From: an uncultured Clostridium sp.
Lineage (GTDB): Bacteria; Bacillota; Clostridia; Clostridiales; Clostridiaceae
DNA: 64,000 nt
Assembly (NCBI RefSeq): GCF_934754925.1
Contig: NZ_CAKVJA010000006.1
Span: 1-64,000, forward strand
Direction: 5' to 3'
The translations under genes and the position numbers were made by a program. Shown piece after piece: positions 42,985-51,349 of the stretch. The notes under the pieces were generated by a model. That model was given only the letters and a program-made list of their open reading frames with translations. It made no database searches and was not told where the DNA came from. Position 1 is the first letter of the stretch; every line of letters starts with the position of its first letter.

Positions 42985-43287
42985 ATGGAGGGTATTTATA
43001 AACACAATGATAATTGCTTTGATGTATATATAAGCGATAAAAATATAATTGATACAGATGAATTTCTAGGCAAAGTTTTAAAATACTTAATTGACAATGG
43101 TTTTTCCGTTTCTTTAAAAGGGTTTGATAAATATAATCGTCCTTTAGTTGAAATTAATGGTGTACTTCATACAGCTGATAAAAATTTAGCTTGTTGCCTT
43201 GTAGAAAGATTTATTAATGTTAAACCTGAAACTCCTTTAAATGAAAATTTAGAAAGATACAATAAAATTTATAGTTTTATTTATTAA
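42985..43287 (+). CDS. Small cytosolic protein, unknown function
   Basis: A 100-residue soluble protein with no recognised domain. It has a mixed alpha/beta look (DCFDVYISDKN strand, EFLGKVLKYLIDNGF helix, PLVEINGVLHTA strand, NLACCLVERFI helix). The ATG at 42985 has GAGGGG five bases upstream; an in-frame TTG at 42964 has none. It is a lone plus-strand gene between the Mn2+- and Mg2+-riboswitch loci and is preceded by a candidate RNA element. A role in metal homeostasis would be guesswork. Confidence 0.6.
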   Translation: MEGIYKHNDNCFDVYISDKNIIDTDEFLGKVLKYLIDNGFSVSLKGFDKYNRPLVEINGVLHTADKNLACCLVERFINVKPETPLNENLERYNKIYSFIY

Positions 43288-43323
43288 TATCAAATACAAA
43301 TTTATAGTATATTCAATTTTTAT

Positions 43324-43357
43324 AAAAACGCATGGATTTAGATATCCCTGCGTTTTT
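43324..43357. terminator. Bidirectional terminator
   Basis: AAAAACGCA and TGCGTTTTT with inner GGAT and ATCC pairs, between the small plus-strand gene and mgtE. Confidence 0.8.
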
Positions 43358-43368
43358 ACTTATAAATA

Positions 43369-43389
43369 AAGTCGGTATAAAACCGACTT
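43369..43389 (-). terminator. Terminator-like hairpin after mgtE
   Basis: AAGTCGGT and ACCGACTT with a 5-base loop, followed by TATTTATAA on the minus strand, next to the mgtE stop. Confidence 0.7.
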
Positions 43390-43397
43390 AAATATCA

Positions 43398-44741
43398 TCA
43401 TAAAAGATATTGTATTAGAAGAGTTGCTAACCCTAAGAAGAAGAAAAATCCTAAAACATCAGTAAATGTTGTTACAAATATAGATGATGCTAAAGCTGGA
43501 TCTACCTTAAACTTCTTTAATACTACTGGTACTAAATAACCCGTAATTGTAGCTACTATCATATTTAAAATCATCGCTATACCAATTATTATTCCAAATA
43601 CAAAATTTCTCTCCCATAAGAAACCTAATACTCCAATTATAGCTCCTATAGCTATTCCAGTTACTAATCCGACTCCCACTTCTTTTAAAAATACCCTTTT
43701 CATATTTTTAAAGTTCAATTCTCCTAATGCCAATCCTCTAACTATAATAGTTAAAGTTTGTGTACCAGCATTTCCGCCCATACCTGTAACAATAGGCATA
43801 AATGTTGCTAATGATACAACGGCTTGAATAGTTCCTTCAAATGCTCCAACAACTGCTGATGCTAAAATTGCAGTAAATAAATTTACTATTAACCAAGGTA
43901 ATCTACTTTTTACTGATTCACTTAATTTTCCATCAACCTTTTCTCCTTCATCTACTCCTCCTAAACGATGAATATCTTCTGTTGTTTCATCTCTTAAAAC
44001 TTGCATTGCGTCATCTACTGTTACAACACCAAGTAATCTATTAGAATTATCAACTACTGGCATAGTTAAATATCCATATTTCTCAAATCTATGTCCAACT
44101 TCTTCTTGGTCAGTATTAAACAATATTCCTTCAACTTTCGTATGAACAATATCTGAAATTCTAGTTTCAAAGCTTGTTGTTACTAACTCCTTTAATGAAA
44201 CTACTCCCTTAAGCTTATCAAAATTATCTACTACATATAAATCATATATATTTTCATTTTCTTCACCGTATTTTTGTAAATACTTTAATGTTTGTTCAAT
44301 TGTCATATTTTCTTTAAGTGAAACAAACTCTGTTGCCATTATACCTGCTGCAGTATCGGGATCATAACTTAATAATTGACGAACCTTTCTTGCATCTTCA
44401 TCTGTCATTTTTTCTAATATTTTATTAGCTTGTTCTTCATCCAACATACCAAGCAAATCTGTTAATTCATCTGATGACATTTCTTCTATAATATTTTTTT
44501 GCTTATTTTCAGAAAACTCCATTAAAATATCATATTTCTCTTTATTTTCAGCTTCATCAATAATATCTGCAATTAATTCCTCTGGTAATCTACATAAAAT
44601 ATCACTTTTATCTTCTGGATATTCACGTAATACATCAAGAATATCAACTGGATGTATATTCTCATAATATTTAATTATACTTGATTGTGGTGCATGCAAT
44701 AGGAACCTTTTTAATTCTTCTTTACTCATATTTAATTTCAT
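43398..44741 (-). CDS. mgtE: Magnesium transporter MgtE
   Basis: A 447-residue Mg2+ channel. The cytosolic N-domain of helical repeats (about 1-130, with ELTDLLGMLDEEQANKILEKM) and two CBS domains (about 135-250) form the Mg2+-sensing gate. Five membrane helices follow (about 280-445), including MPIVTGMGGNAGTQTLTIIVRGLALGE, the conserved pore region, and PVVLKKFKVDPALAS. An M-box riboswitch lies upstream, so expression should rise when Mg2+ is low. GGGGG precedes the ATG. Confidence 0.97.
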   Translation of the reverse strand: MKLNMSKEELKRFLLHAPQSSIIKYYENIHPVDILDVLREYPEDKSDILCRLPEELIADIIDEAENKEKYDILMEFSENKQKNIIEEMSSDELTDLLGMLDEEQANKILEKMTDEDARKVRQLLSYDPDTAAGIMATEFVSLKENMTIEQTLKYLQKYGEENENIYDLYVVDNFDKLKGVVSLKELVTTSFETRISDIVHTKVEGILFNTDQEEVGHRFEKYGYLTMPVVDNSNRLLGVVTVDDAMQVLRDETTEDIHRLGGVDEGEKVDGKLSESVKSRLPWLIVNLFTAILASAVVGAFEGTIQAVVSLATFMPIVTGMGGNAGTQTLTIIVRGLALGELNFKNMKRVFLKEVGVGLVTGIAIGAIIGVLGFLWERNFVFGIIIGIAMILNMIVATITGYLVPVVLKKFKVDPALASSIFVTTFTDVLGFFFFLGLATLLIQYLL

Positions 44742-44917
44742 GACCTTTCCCCCTATTTTATATACATAGGAAAAGTCATTTTATTAAAATCTTAATAAAT
44801 TAATGGTATCAATGACTAATTTCCTACATATCTTATATTTAATTTTTTCACCAATTAATTTTTTACTCAGATACGAGTCCATCGAATACCATCTCCTTAT
44901 TGTGATTAAATTAAAAA

Positions 44918-44951
44918 TAAAAAAGACTTTTTGTCTCTACAACAAAAAGTC
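44918..44951 (-). terminator. Riboswitch-controlled terminator of mgtE
   Basis: GACTTTTTGT and ACAAAAAGTC with a 7-base loop, followed by TTTTTTATTTTT on the minus strand, downstream of the M-box. Confidence 0.92.
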
Positions 44952-44954
44952 CTA

Positions 44955-45122
44955 TTATTACCTTACTTCTTAAATTGTAGAGCTTTAGCACTATAAAGCG
45001 TAGACTAAATATATATAGTCAGCTACGTTAAAAATCACCTTTGCGATGATTTCTGTTGACCCATTGGAATCTCTAGATTTTTCTGGGCAGCAGCATTTTT
45101 CTTTATAGGAGCCTCACCTAAC
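44955..45122 (-). promoter_or_regulatory. M-box (ykoK) Mg2+ riboswitch
   Basis: The minus strand begins GTTAGGTGAGGCTCCTATA, then GCTGCTGCCC, CTAGAGATTCC, GGGTCAACAGAAATCATCG, AAAGGTGATTTTTAACG and GTAGCTGACTA. These are the conserved segments of the M-box in order. It sits about 210 bp upstream of mgtE with an intrinsic terminator between: Mg2+ binding compacts the fold and favours termination. A TTGACA box lies just past the xpt stop, but its spacing to TATAAT is 20 bp. Confidence 0.95.
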
Positions 45123-45176
45123 AAATTATTTATTTTTCACATTAATTATACTATGCTTATAATTAATATTTGTCAA

Positions 45177-45746
45177 TTAAATAAATTCTATAATTCCTTT
45201 TCCTAATTTACTAACTCTAGCTAAAGAATAAACATCATATCCTTTTTCATCTAAAATAGCTCTTCCTGGTTGGAATGATTTTTCTATTACTATTCCTACA
45301 CCTGCAACCTTAGCTCCAGCTTCCTCAATTAATCTTATAGCTCCTAAAGCAGCTTCTCCATTAGCTAAAAAATCATCTATTACTAATATATTATCATCTG
45401 GAGAAATATATTTTTTTGATAATGTTAATTCATAATCAGAACCCTTTGTAAATGAATGTACTGTCGTTTGATATACATCTCCATTTAGGATTTTAGAGTT
45501 TTGCTTTTTTAAAGTAACCATAGGTAATTCCATTTGCATTGCAGTCATTACTGTTGGTGCTATTCCTGAACTTTCAATAGTAAATATCTTAGTTACTCCA
45601 TGATTTTTATAATATTCTTTAAAATAAGTTCCTATATCATACATTAACCTTGCATCTACACCATGATTTAAAAAAGAATCCACCTTTAATACAGTTTCAC
45701 TTAATGCTTTACCCTCTTGTAATATACGTTCTTTTAAAATATCCAT
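45177..45746 (-). CDS. xpt: Xanthine phosphoribosyltransferase
   Basis: A 189-residue purine salvage enzyme that joins xanthine to PRPP to give XMP. It has the N-terminal MDILKERILQEGKAL and LKVDSFLNHGVD segments typical of Xpt, TIESSGIAP, and the PRPP-binding loop ILVIDDFLANGEAALG. The start at 45746 has GGGAGAG upstream, while the in-frame start at 45770 does not. A guanine riboswitch with terminator precedes it, the same arrangement as B. subtilis xpt-pbuX, though no permease gene follows. Confidence 0.96.
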   Translation of the reverse strand: MDILKERILQEGKALSETVLKVDSFLNHGVDARLMYDIGTYFKEYYKNHGVTKIFTIESSGIAPTVMTAMQMELPMVTLKKQNSKILNGDVYQTTVHSFTKGSDYELTLSKKYISPDDNILVIDDFLANGEAALGAIRLIEEAGAKVAGVGIVIEKSFQPGRAILDEKGYDVYSLARVSKLGKGIIEFI

Positions 45747-45787
45747 TATCTTTCTCTCCCTTATAAACATATCTATAAAAAAATAAA

Positions 45788-45808
45788 CACCTCATATAAA
45801 TTGAGGTG
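45788..45808 (-). terminator. Riboswitch-controlled terminator of xpt
   Basis: CACCTCA and TGAGGTG with a 7-base loop, followed by TTTATTTTTTTATA on the minus strand. Confidence 0.9.
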
Positions 45809-45849
45809 CCGACATTACTTATACATAAAAAAATATATAGTTTCAACTC

Positions 45850-45917
45850 CTCGTAGTCTACTGATTTACGGTCAGTAGGTAGAAACTTTCGGACCAATTA
45901 CCGATTTTATACGAGAT
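45850..45917 (-). promoter_or_regulatory. Guanine riboswitch upstream of xpt
   Basis: The minus strand shows P1 (CTCGTA with TACGAG), J1/2 TAAAAT, the P2 hairpin CGGTAATTGGTCCG, J2/3 AAGTTTCTACC and the P3 hairpin CTACTGACCGTAAATCAGTAG. The C before the final TACGAG corresponds to C74, so guanine is the ligand. Confidence 0.95.
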
Positions 45918-46021
45918 TTTTACAAATTCACTTATTGGTATTATACCACGAACATTCATATTGTAAATACATATTTTATTTATATATTCCAAATTTAATT
46001 TTATATTTATTCATATTAAAA

Positions 46022-46071
46022 TAATAATAACTTCGCAATAACACTATTAAATGTATTGCGAAGTTATTATT
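46022..46071. terminator. Terminator of L,D-transpeptidase gene
   Basis: AATAATAACTTCGCAATA and TATTGCGAAGTTATTATT form a long stem just past the stop codon. Confidence 0.9.
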
Positions 46072-48487
46072 AATATCTACAAATTATTGTAGTCTTATCT
46101 TCTATATTATTATAAATTGCCTGTGCTACACTATATGGCATATTAACACATCCATGAGACCCATTAGTTTTATATATACTTCCTCCAAAGCTACTTCTCC
46201 AACTTGCATCATGCAGACCTATTCCACCATTAAATGGCATCCAAAAACTAACTGGTGAAGCATACCCATCCCCTCTTAGCACAAAATCCTTAGCCTTCCA
46301 ATCTAATCTATATACACCTGAAGGAGTTGCATGTCCTGCACTAACATTTCCTGTAACTACATTTCCTTGAGTAATTAATTTACCATTTTTATAATAAACA
46401 ACAGTTTGATTAGTTAAATCAACTTCAACAAAAGTATTTATCACATAGTCATCTGTAGCAGTTGGTGTTTTAAATGATAAATCCTTAGTTGTTTCACTAC
46501 CATTACTTATTGCTTCAACTATTTGTGAAATAGTTGTATCTCTATCTATATAATATATTCCTGGTGTAGTACTAACCTTTATAACTTCACCTGACCATCT
46601 AGTAAATGTTCTAGTGCTTCCTATATTATCGTAAATATCCCCTAGTTGATTTACATACTCTTTAATAGCATCTTCATTAAGTGTAACATTAAAATCTTCA
46701 TCTATATTAATCCATGTGTTTATCAAACTTGAATCTATAACAATTTCATCTCCTGATACATTATAGGTAATTTTTGATGACATATATTTATCAATAGTAT
46801 TTTTAGCTTGTACAACAACATCTGTTTTACTAGTATACTTAGGCTCTTCATAACATCCTTCTTTATCTAAATCTAAGACATCATTTATATTCTGAATATT
46901 AGTTAACACCATTGAATAAAACTTATCATAATTTAGCTTATTACCCTTGTCCTCTTTTACAATCTCATATCCATCCCCTGTATAATTAATGGATGCATTT
47001 ATAGGTTCTTTTACATTCGATTCATTAAGACAATTAAGATTTCCTAAAATCTGCTTTAATAATTCATCATCATATGAAATACCATCAGTTATTGTATATT
47101 TATTACTAGAAAATATAGATTTAATCCATGTAAATGGATTTTGTTCTTCTAATAATTTATTTATTCCATCATTAAAATCATATTTTAAATTAATATCGTT
47201 TCCATTTAACTGCTCAGTATCATCATATCTTCCATTAATTGTTAAAACATAATCACTAGCCTTTTCTGTCATTAACTCTTGTGCTGATTTATTACTTCTT
47301 CCAGTAACATTAATTCCATTTATATATGTTCTAAAGAAAAAATGATTACTAAAATATACTGTCATTATCAAATATACTGCTAATAAACTACCTACTATAA
47401 TTCCTGTTGATATCCAAACCTTTTTATTGTCCTTTTTATCCTTTCTAATCTTTTCATTTACTTCTACTGTTGATATCTCTGCAGTTTTATCTATCTCTTT
47501 AGCCTTTATAGAATTTTCTATTTTAACTTGATCTTCCATCATTTTATTAAGTTCATCCATATATTCTGAGTATTCTTTAATACCAAGTTTATTTGATAAT
47601 AATACTACACCCTCTTTAGCTTTATTTATATCTTCTTTTGTAGAATTAGGTAATCCCCTATAATATTTATCTAATAACTTATGTTTATATTCATGAATAT
47701 TATCATACCCTAAAAATTCACCTAATTCTTCTAATTGATTATCCTTATCTCCATACTTATACAATAACGCTTTATATATATTTTCATTATATGGATTTAA
47801 CTTTATTATCTCTTTTATAGTATTTATTTCTTCATCTTTTGAAATTTTATTTTCTAATAACTTTTTAATTAAATTATTTGATTTATTTATATCTTTAATA
47901 TTATTATATGAAGATATAGAATCTATATTATTGTAGTTTAAAGCATCTATTACTGCAAAATTAATATTAAATATACTTTCTACCATAGAGTTAACTAATT
48001 TATCTATTATTTCTATAGAAATACCGCCTTCAATTTTCTCATTATCTAAAACTATATTTTTCTCTTTCAACTTAAAAGGCCTTTTTATTAACTCAGAATT
48101 AATATTTAACTTAGCATATGTTATATCTTCTACACTATTATTTATAGCTTCTTTGTTATTATCATTCTTTATTTTCTCTAAAGTATTTTCCCATGTACAA
48201 TAACTATTTAAATAGTATTTCTTGTTAAATGTATCTGTATCAATTTCTTTAATTCCAAATTCATTAAGAATATCTATAGCTCTTAAAATATAACTATTTA
48301 AATACTCATATCCAAAGCTTTCCCCATCTTTTAGTAATTGCTCAATACTATTAAATTTATTAGTGCATTCTTCAGTAAATGTCGAAACTGAATTAAAAGC
48401 TAATTTTAAGAATTCAGCTCTTATATCGTTTAGCTTAACAAATTCATCTGAGAAATAAATATCCCCATTTAATACCTTAAAGTTCAT
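46070..48487 (-). CDS. L,D-transpeptidase (YkuD) with large cytoplasmic N-terminal region
   Basis: An 805-residue membrane protein that should form 3-3 peptidoglycan cross-links. A helical cytoplasmic region of about 360 residues comes first, including LNPYNENIYKALLYKYGD, a segment like one in other Firmicute stress proteins. One membrane span follows (about 368-388), then a peptidoglycan-binding-4-like region (INGINVTGRSNKSAQELM) and a C-terminal YkuD domain with the catalytic SHGCVNMP. Most clostridial relatives start directly with the membrane span. The ATG at 48487 has GGGAGG five bases upstream. Monocistronic. Confidence 0.88.
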   Translation of the reverse strand: MNFKVLNGDIYFSDEFVKLNDIRAEFLKLAFNSVSTFTEECTNKFNSIEQLLKDGESFGYEYLNSYILRAIDILNEFGIKEIDTDTFNKKYYLNSYCTWENTLEKIKNDNNKEAINNSVEDITYAKLNINSELIKRPFKLKEKNIVLDNEKIEGGISIEIIDKLVNSMVESIFNINFAVIDALNYNNIDSISSYNNIKDINKSNNLIKKLLENKISKDEEINTIKEIIKLNPYNENIYKALLYKYGDKDNQLEELGEFLGYDNIHEYKHKLLDKYYRGLPNSTKEDINKAKEGVVLLSNKLGIKEYSEYMDELNKMMEDQVKIENSIKAKEIDKTAEISTVEVNEKIRKDKKDNKKVWISTGIIVGSLLAVYLIMTVYFSNHFFFRTYINGINVTGRSNKSAQELMTEKASDYVLTINGRYDDTEQLNGNDINLKYDFNDGINKLLEEQNPFTWIKSIFSSNKYTITDGISYDDELLKQILGNLNCLNESNVKEPINASINYTGDGYEIVKEDKGNKLNYDKFYSMVLTNIQNINDVLDLDKEGCYEEPKYTSKTDVVVQAKNTIDKYMSSKITYNVSGDEIVIDSSLINTWINIDEDFNVTLNEDAIKEYVNQLGDIYDNIGSTRTFTRWSGEVIKVSTTPGIYYIDRDTTISQIVEAISNGSETTKDLSFKTPTATDDYVINTFVEVDLTNQTVVYYKNGKLITQGNVVTGNVSAGHATPSGVYRLDWKAKDFVLRGDGYASPVSFWMPFNGGIGLHDASWRSSFGGSIYKTNGSHGCVNMPYSVAQAIYNNIEDKTTIICRY

Positions 48488-48646
48488 ACTTTCCTCCCAT
48501 ATCATTAACATCTAATTAGTTAACTCATTACTCTTTTTTATTTCTGCATCTTTCATTATAATATTATCTTTTTGTTAATTTATTACAATTTTAACATAAA
48601 AATCTGTTATTTCATATATAAATTTAAAATTTATTATTACTTATTT

Positions 48647-49147
48647 TTATTTTAAGAATAAATATCCAAAAGCATACCCCGCATAAATAAATGCAAAATT
48701 CCATATAGTAATTCCTATAACTGAATATAAAGCAAATTTTATAAATCCAATATTAAATGTACCCGCAATTAAAGATATTAAAGTTCTTGCAACTGGTATA
48801 ACCCTTGCTACAAGGATTCCTGTGCTTCCATACCGTTCTATATACTTATATGTTTTATCTATAGATTTTTTTAATTTAGGAAATTTATTTTGTAACTTAT
48901 TTAAAATTGGTTTTCCACAATAATGCCCTAATATATATAAAATAAAACTTCCCAATAATCCGGCAATTACTGATATTATAAGAGTATATATAAAGTTTAA
49001 TCCATCTGATTTCACCAATATTCCTGCAGCTGGCATTATTATTCCTGCTGGCATTCCTGGTAAATTTAAATATTCTAAAAAAACTATTATTGCTAAAAAT
49101 ATATACCCATACTTACCTATATATTGAATCATACTATTTATATCCAC
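48647..49147 (-). CDS. DedA-family membrane protein
   Basis: A 166-residue integral membrane protein of the DedA/SNARE-associated family, linked to lipid flipping (undecaprenyl phosphate or phosphatidylethanolamine recycling in other bacteria). Features are LPGMPAGIIMPAAGIL, FILYILGHYCGKPIL, and the GSTGILVARVIPVARTLISLIAG motif with conserved arginines. The open frame can start at TTG 49186, which overlaps the PAP2 stop but has no ribosome binding site; GTG at 49147 has GGAGAG ten bases upstream and is preferred. It pairs with a PAP2 phosphatase, suggesting undecaprenyl-phosphate recycling (inference). Confidence 0.82.
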   Translation of the reverse strand: MDINSMIQYIGKYGYIFLAIIVFLEYLNLPGMPAGIIMPAAGILVKSDGLNFIYTLIISVIAGLLGSFILYILGHYCGKPILNKLQNKFPKLKKSIDKTYKYIERYGSTGILVARVIPVARTLISLIAGTFNIGFIKFALYSVIGITIWNFAFIYAGYAFGYLFLK

Positions 49148-49182
49148 TAATCTTATACTCTCCTCTATAGATTTACTTATAT

Positions 49183-49713
49183 TCAATAAAATTTATTCAT
49201 AAATATCATAACAGTTATTAATCCACATAAAGTTCCTATTATTACACCACCAATAACATCTGAAGGATAATGTACACCTAAATATATTCTTGAAAAAGCA
49301 ATTAAACAAGCTAATAACATTATCTCTAAAGAAGCTGCGTTATCAGTTTTAATAAAAACAGTTGCAACAGCAAAAGATGAAGCAGTATGTCCTGAAGGAA
49401 ATGAATATGTAATTGGTCTTGATATTAAAAGCTCTTTTTTATCATCATCATAAAATGGTCTTTTTCTTTTTATAATATTCTTTATTATCCCTTCACCTAT
49501 AATAGTAGTAATTACAAGAGCTATAAGTATTGTTTGCCCTAATACTCTATAATCCTTTTTTGTCATTAATAAAACAGATATAACAATCCATATTATCCCC
49601 AAATTTCCTACTGAAGTTATAATAGGCATTGTCTTATCAAAGGCCTTATTTCTAAATTTTATATTTATCCACCTTAAAATTGTATTATCTATCTTTTTTA
49701 AAATCTCTATCAT
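49183..49713 (-). CDS. PAP2-family membrane phosphatase
   Basis: A 176-residue membrane phosphatase with the three acid-phosphatase motifs: KRKRPFYDD (KxxxxxxRP type), PSGHTASSF and SRIYLGVHYPSDVIGG. Likely substrates are undecaprenyl pyrophosphate or phosphatidylglycerol phosphate. Five to six membrane segments are visible. It lies directly upstream of the DedA gene, probably co-transcribed. Confidence 0.9.
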   Translation of the reverse strand: MIEILKKIDNTILRWINIKFRNKAFDKTMPIITSVGNLGIIWIVISVLLMTKKDYRVLGQTILIALVITTIIGEGIIKNIIKRKRPFYDDDKKELLISRPITYSFPSGHTASSFAVATVFIKTDNAASLEIMLLACLIAFSRIYLGVHYPSDVIGGVIIGTLCGLITVMIFMNKFY

Positions 49714-49796
49714 TGCCCACTCACCTTCAATAATATAGTTTGTTTATATTCTTTCCATGACATATAAGCTATATGCATTTATTCATCCAATAAAAA

Positions 49797-49831
49797 ATAT
49801 CAGTAAATCTTAAGTATGATTTACTGATATT
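49797..49831. terminator. Terminator after the CLC gene
   Basis: Perfect arms AATATCAGTAAATC and GATTTACTGATATT with a 7-base loop, downstream of the CLC gene on the minus strand. Confidence 0.85.
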
Positions 49832-49850
49832 GGAATTATTTGTTTGTGTT

Positions 49851-51035
49851 TTATTCGTTCCACAATTGCGATGTATAAATCCCCTTATGTCCTGAGATAA
49901 AAACTGCTATCATACAAACAAGCATTGCAAATATAATATTATTTGCTCCAAAAAGCTCTAAATACATCATAAAACACGCAATAGGTGCATTTGTTGCTCC
50001 AGAAAAAACTCCAACAAGACCTAATGCTGCTGAAAATGCAAATGGTAAACCAAGTATATGTGATAAAGTGGCTCCTAATGTAGCACCTATAACAAATAAT
50101 GGTGTAACTTCTCCTCCTTGATATCCAGCTCCTAAACACAAAGTGGTTAACATGAGCTTAATAATAAATGCTAAATAAGGCACATTTCCATCAAAAGCAT
50201 CACTTAACAATCCCAAACTTAAGTTATTATACAGATTATTTCCTATAATTAATGTAGCTATAACCATCAAACTACCACCTACAAATATTTTTAAATATTG
50301 ATTTTTACAATATTTTATTAGCTTTTCCTTAAACCACTGTGTCATATACACAAATAATCTACTAGCCAATCCAAAACAAATTGCTAATATAATAACTTTT
50401 GCAGTATTAATTAGATTAATAGACTCTACTGGTGGTATTTTATAATGAGTATGTTTAACGCCTAAAAGCTTAACAACTGAATTTCCTATAATAGCCGATG
50501 TTATTGCTGGAATCATTGAGTTATAGCTTAAACTACCTACTTTTGAAACTTCTATTGCAAATATTGTTCCTGTAAGAGGTGTTCCAAAAACAGATGAAAA
50601 TCCAGCAGCTACACCACTTATTAATAATATTTTCTTTTCCTCTTCCGAAGTTTTTAAAGCTTTAGACAATGAATTTCCTATAGTTCCTCCTATTTGAACC
50701 CCTGTTCCCTCTCTCCCTACAGATCCACCAAAAAGATGAGTTAATACAGTTCCTAAAAAAACTAATGGCGCCATAATAAATTTAATTTCTTCTTTGCTTC
50801 CATTTATATTTTCAATAATTATATTATTACCCTTTTGAGAATTACCACCATATTTACTATAAAGAAAAGTCATTATCATACCAGATAAAGGAAGTATAAA
50901 TATCAAAGATCCATACTTCAAATTAAGAGTTACTGAATTTTCTAAAAGTATTAAAAATATCCCTATAAACACCCCTGAAATGCTACCTATTATTATAGAA
51001 ATCAGTACCAATTTCAGTATTGTCTTACTTTTCAT
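49851..51035 (-). CDS. CLC-F-like fluoride/proton antiporter
   Basis: A 394-residue CLC-family membrane protein. GGSVGREGTGVQIGGTIGNSL contains the gating glutamate, and GREGT rather than GREGP is characteristic of the CLC-F fluoride antiporters. The segment YGGNSQKGNN replaces the usual GSGIP chloride-selectivity motif, also as in CLC-F. FGTPLTGTIFAIEV and the YQGGEVTPLFVIGAT block complete the fold. Fluoride specificity is supported by the fluoride riboswitch of the divergent neighbour gene. No riboswitch was seen in this gene's own leader. AAGGAG precedes the ATG. Confidence 0.8.
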   Translation of the reverse strand: MKSKTILKLVLISIIIGSISGVFIGIFLILLENSVTLNLKYGSLIFILPLSGMIMTFLYSKYGGNSQKGNNIIIENINGSKEEIKFIMAPLVFLGTVLTHLFGGSVGREGTGVQIGGTIGNSLSKALKTSEEEKKILLISGVAAGFSSVFGTPLTGTIFAIEVSKVGSLSYNSMIPAITSAIIGNSVVKLLGVKHTHYKIPPVESINLINTAKVIILAICFGLASRLFVYMTQWFKEKLIKYCKNQYLKIFVGGSLMVIATLIIGNNLYNNLSLGLLSDAFDGNVPYLAFIIKLMLTTLCLGAGYQGGEVTPLFVIGATLGATLSHILGLPFAFSAALGLVGVFSGATNAPIACFMMYLELFGANNIIFAMLVCMIAVFISGHKGIYTSQLWNE

Positions 51036-51188
51036 CTATATCACTCCTTTTACCTATTACTTATTAAATTTCCCTAAATACAAAAATAATACCTATAAAT
51101 AGAATACTTTTTAAATTTTACTCATTAAAATTAATTATAATTTCACCCTTTGGAACACATATTGTATCGTTTTCCAATAATGGCTTTA

Positions 51189-51217
51189 TTGAAATATATA
51201 GTTACTTATGATAAAAT
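51189..51217 (+). promoter_or_regulatory. SigmaA promoter of fluoride-riboswitch leader
   Basis: TTGAAA (51189-51194) and TAAAAT (51212-51217) with a 17-bp spacer on the plus strand; the aptamer begins about 7 bp downstream. Confidence 0.75.
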
Positions 51218-51224
51218 CAAAAAA

Positions 51225-51286
51225 CAGGGAATGAAGTACTCCCTTGATACTTATCAAAACCGCTTAATAAGCTAATGACTTCTACA
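51225..51286 (+). promoter_or_regulatory. Fluoride (crcB) riboswitch
   Basis: AGGGAATGAAGTACTCCC and, after a small hairpin (TTGATA with TATCAA), AAAACCGCTTAATAAGC followed by TAATGACTTCTAC match the fluoride riboswitch (compare the Thermotoga petrophila aptamer: GGGCGATGAGGCC..., AAACTGCCC..., GGGCTGATGGCCTCTAC). The loop GAAGT pairs with ACTTC to make the pseudoknot. The 3' part overlaps a terminator that is expected to be disrupted when fluoride binds. Confidence 0.9.
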
Positions 51287-51320
51287 ACTTTTTTTGTTGT
51301 AGAAATCATTAGCTTTTTTT
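51271..51320 (+). terminator. Terminator controlled by the fluoride riboswitch
   Basis: GCTAATGACTTCTACAA pairs with TTGTAGAAATCATTAGC (one mismatch) around CTTTTTTTG, followed by TTTTTTT. It lies upstream of the antiporter start, so only fluoride-bound leaders should read through. Confidence 0.95.
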
Positions 51321-51349
51321 ACTGTCACTTTATTTTAGGAGGATTATTT

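Noticed and set aside
45709..45897. Open frame on the minus strand upstream of xpt
   Set aside because: It is formed by the guanine riboswitch and its terminator and ends inside xpt in another frame; it is a shadow of the RNA element.
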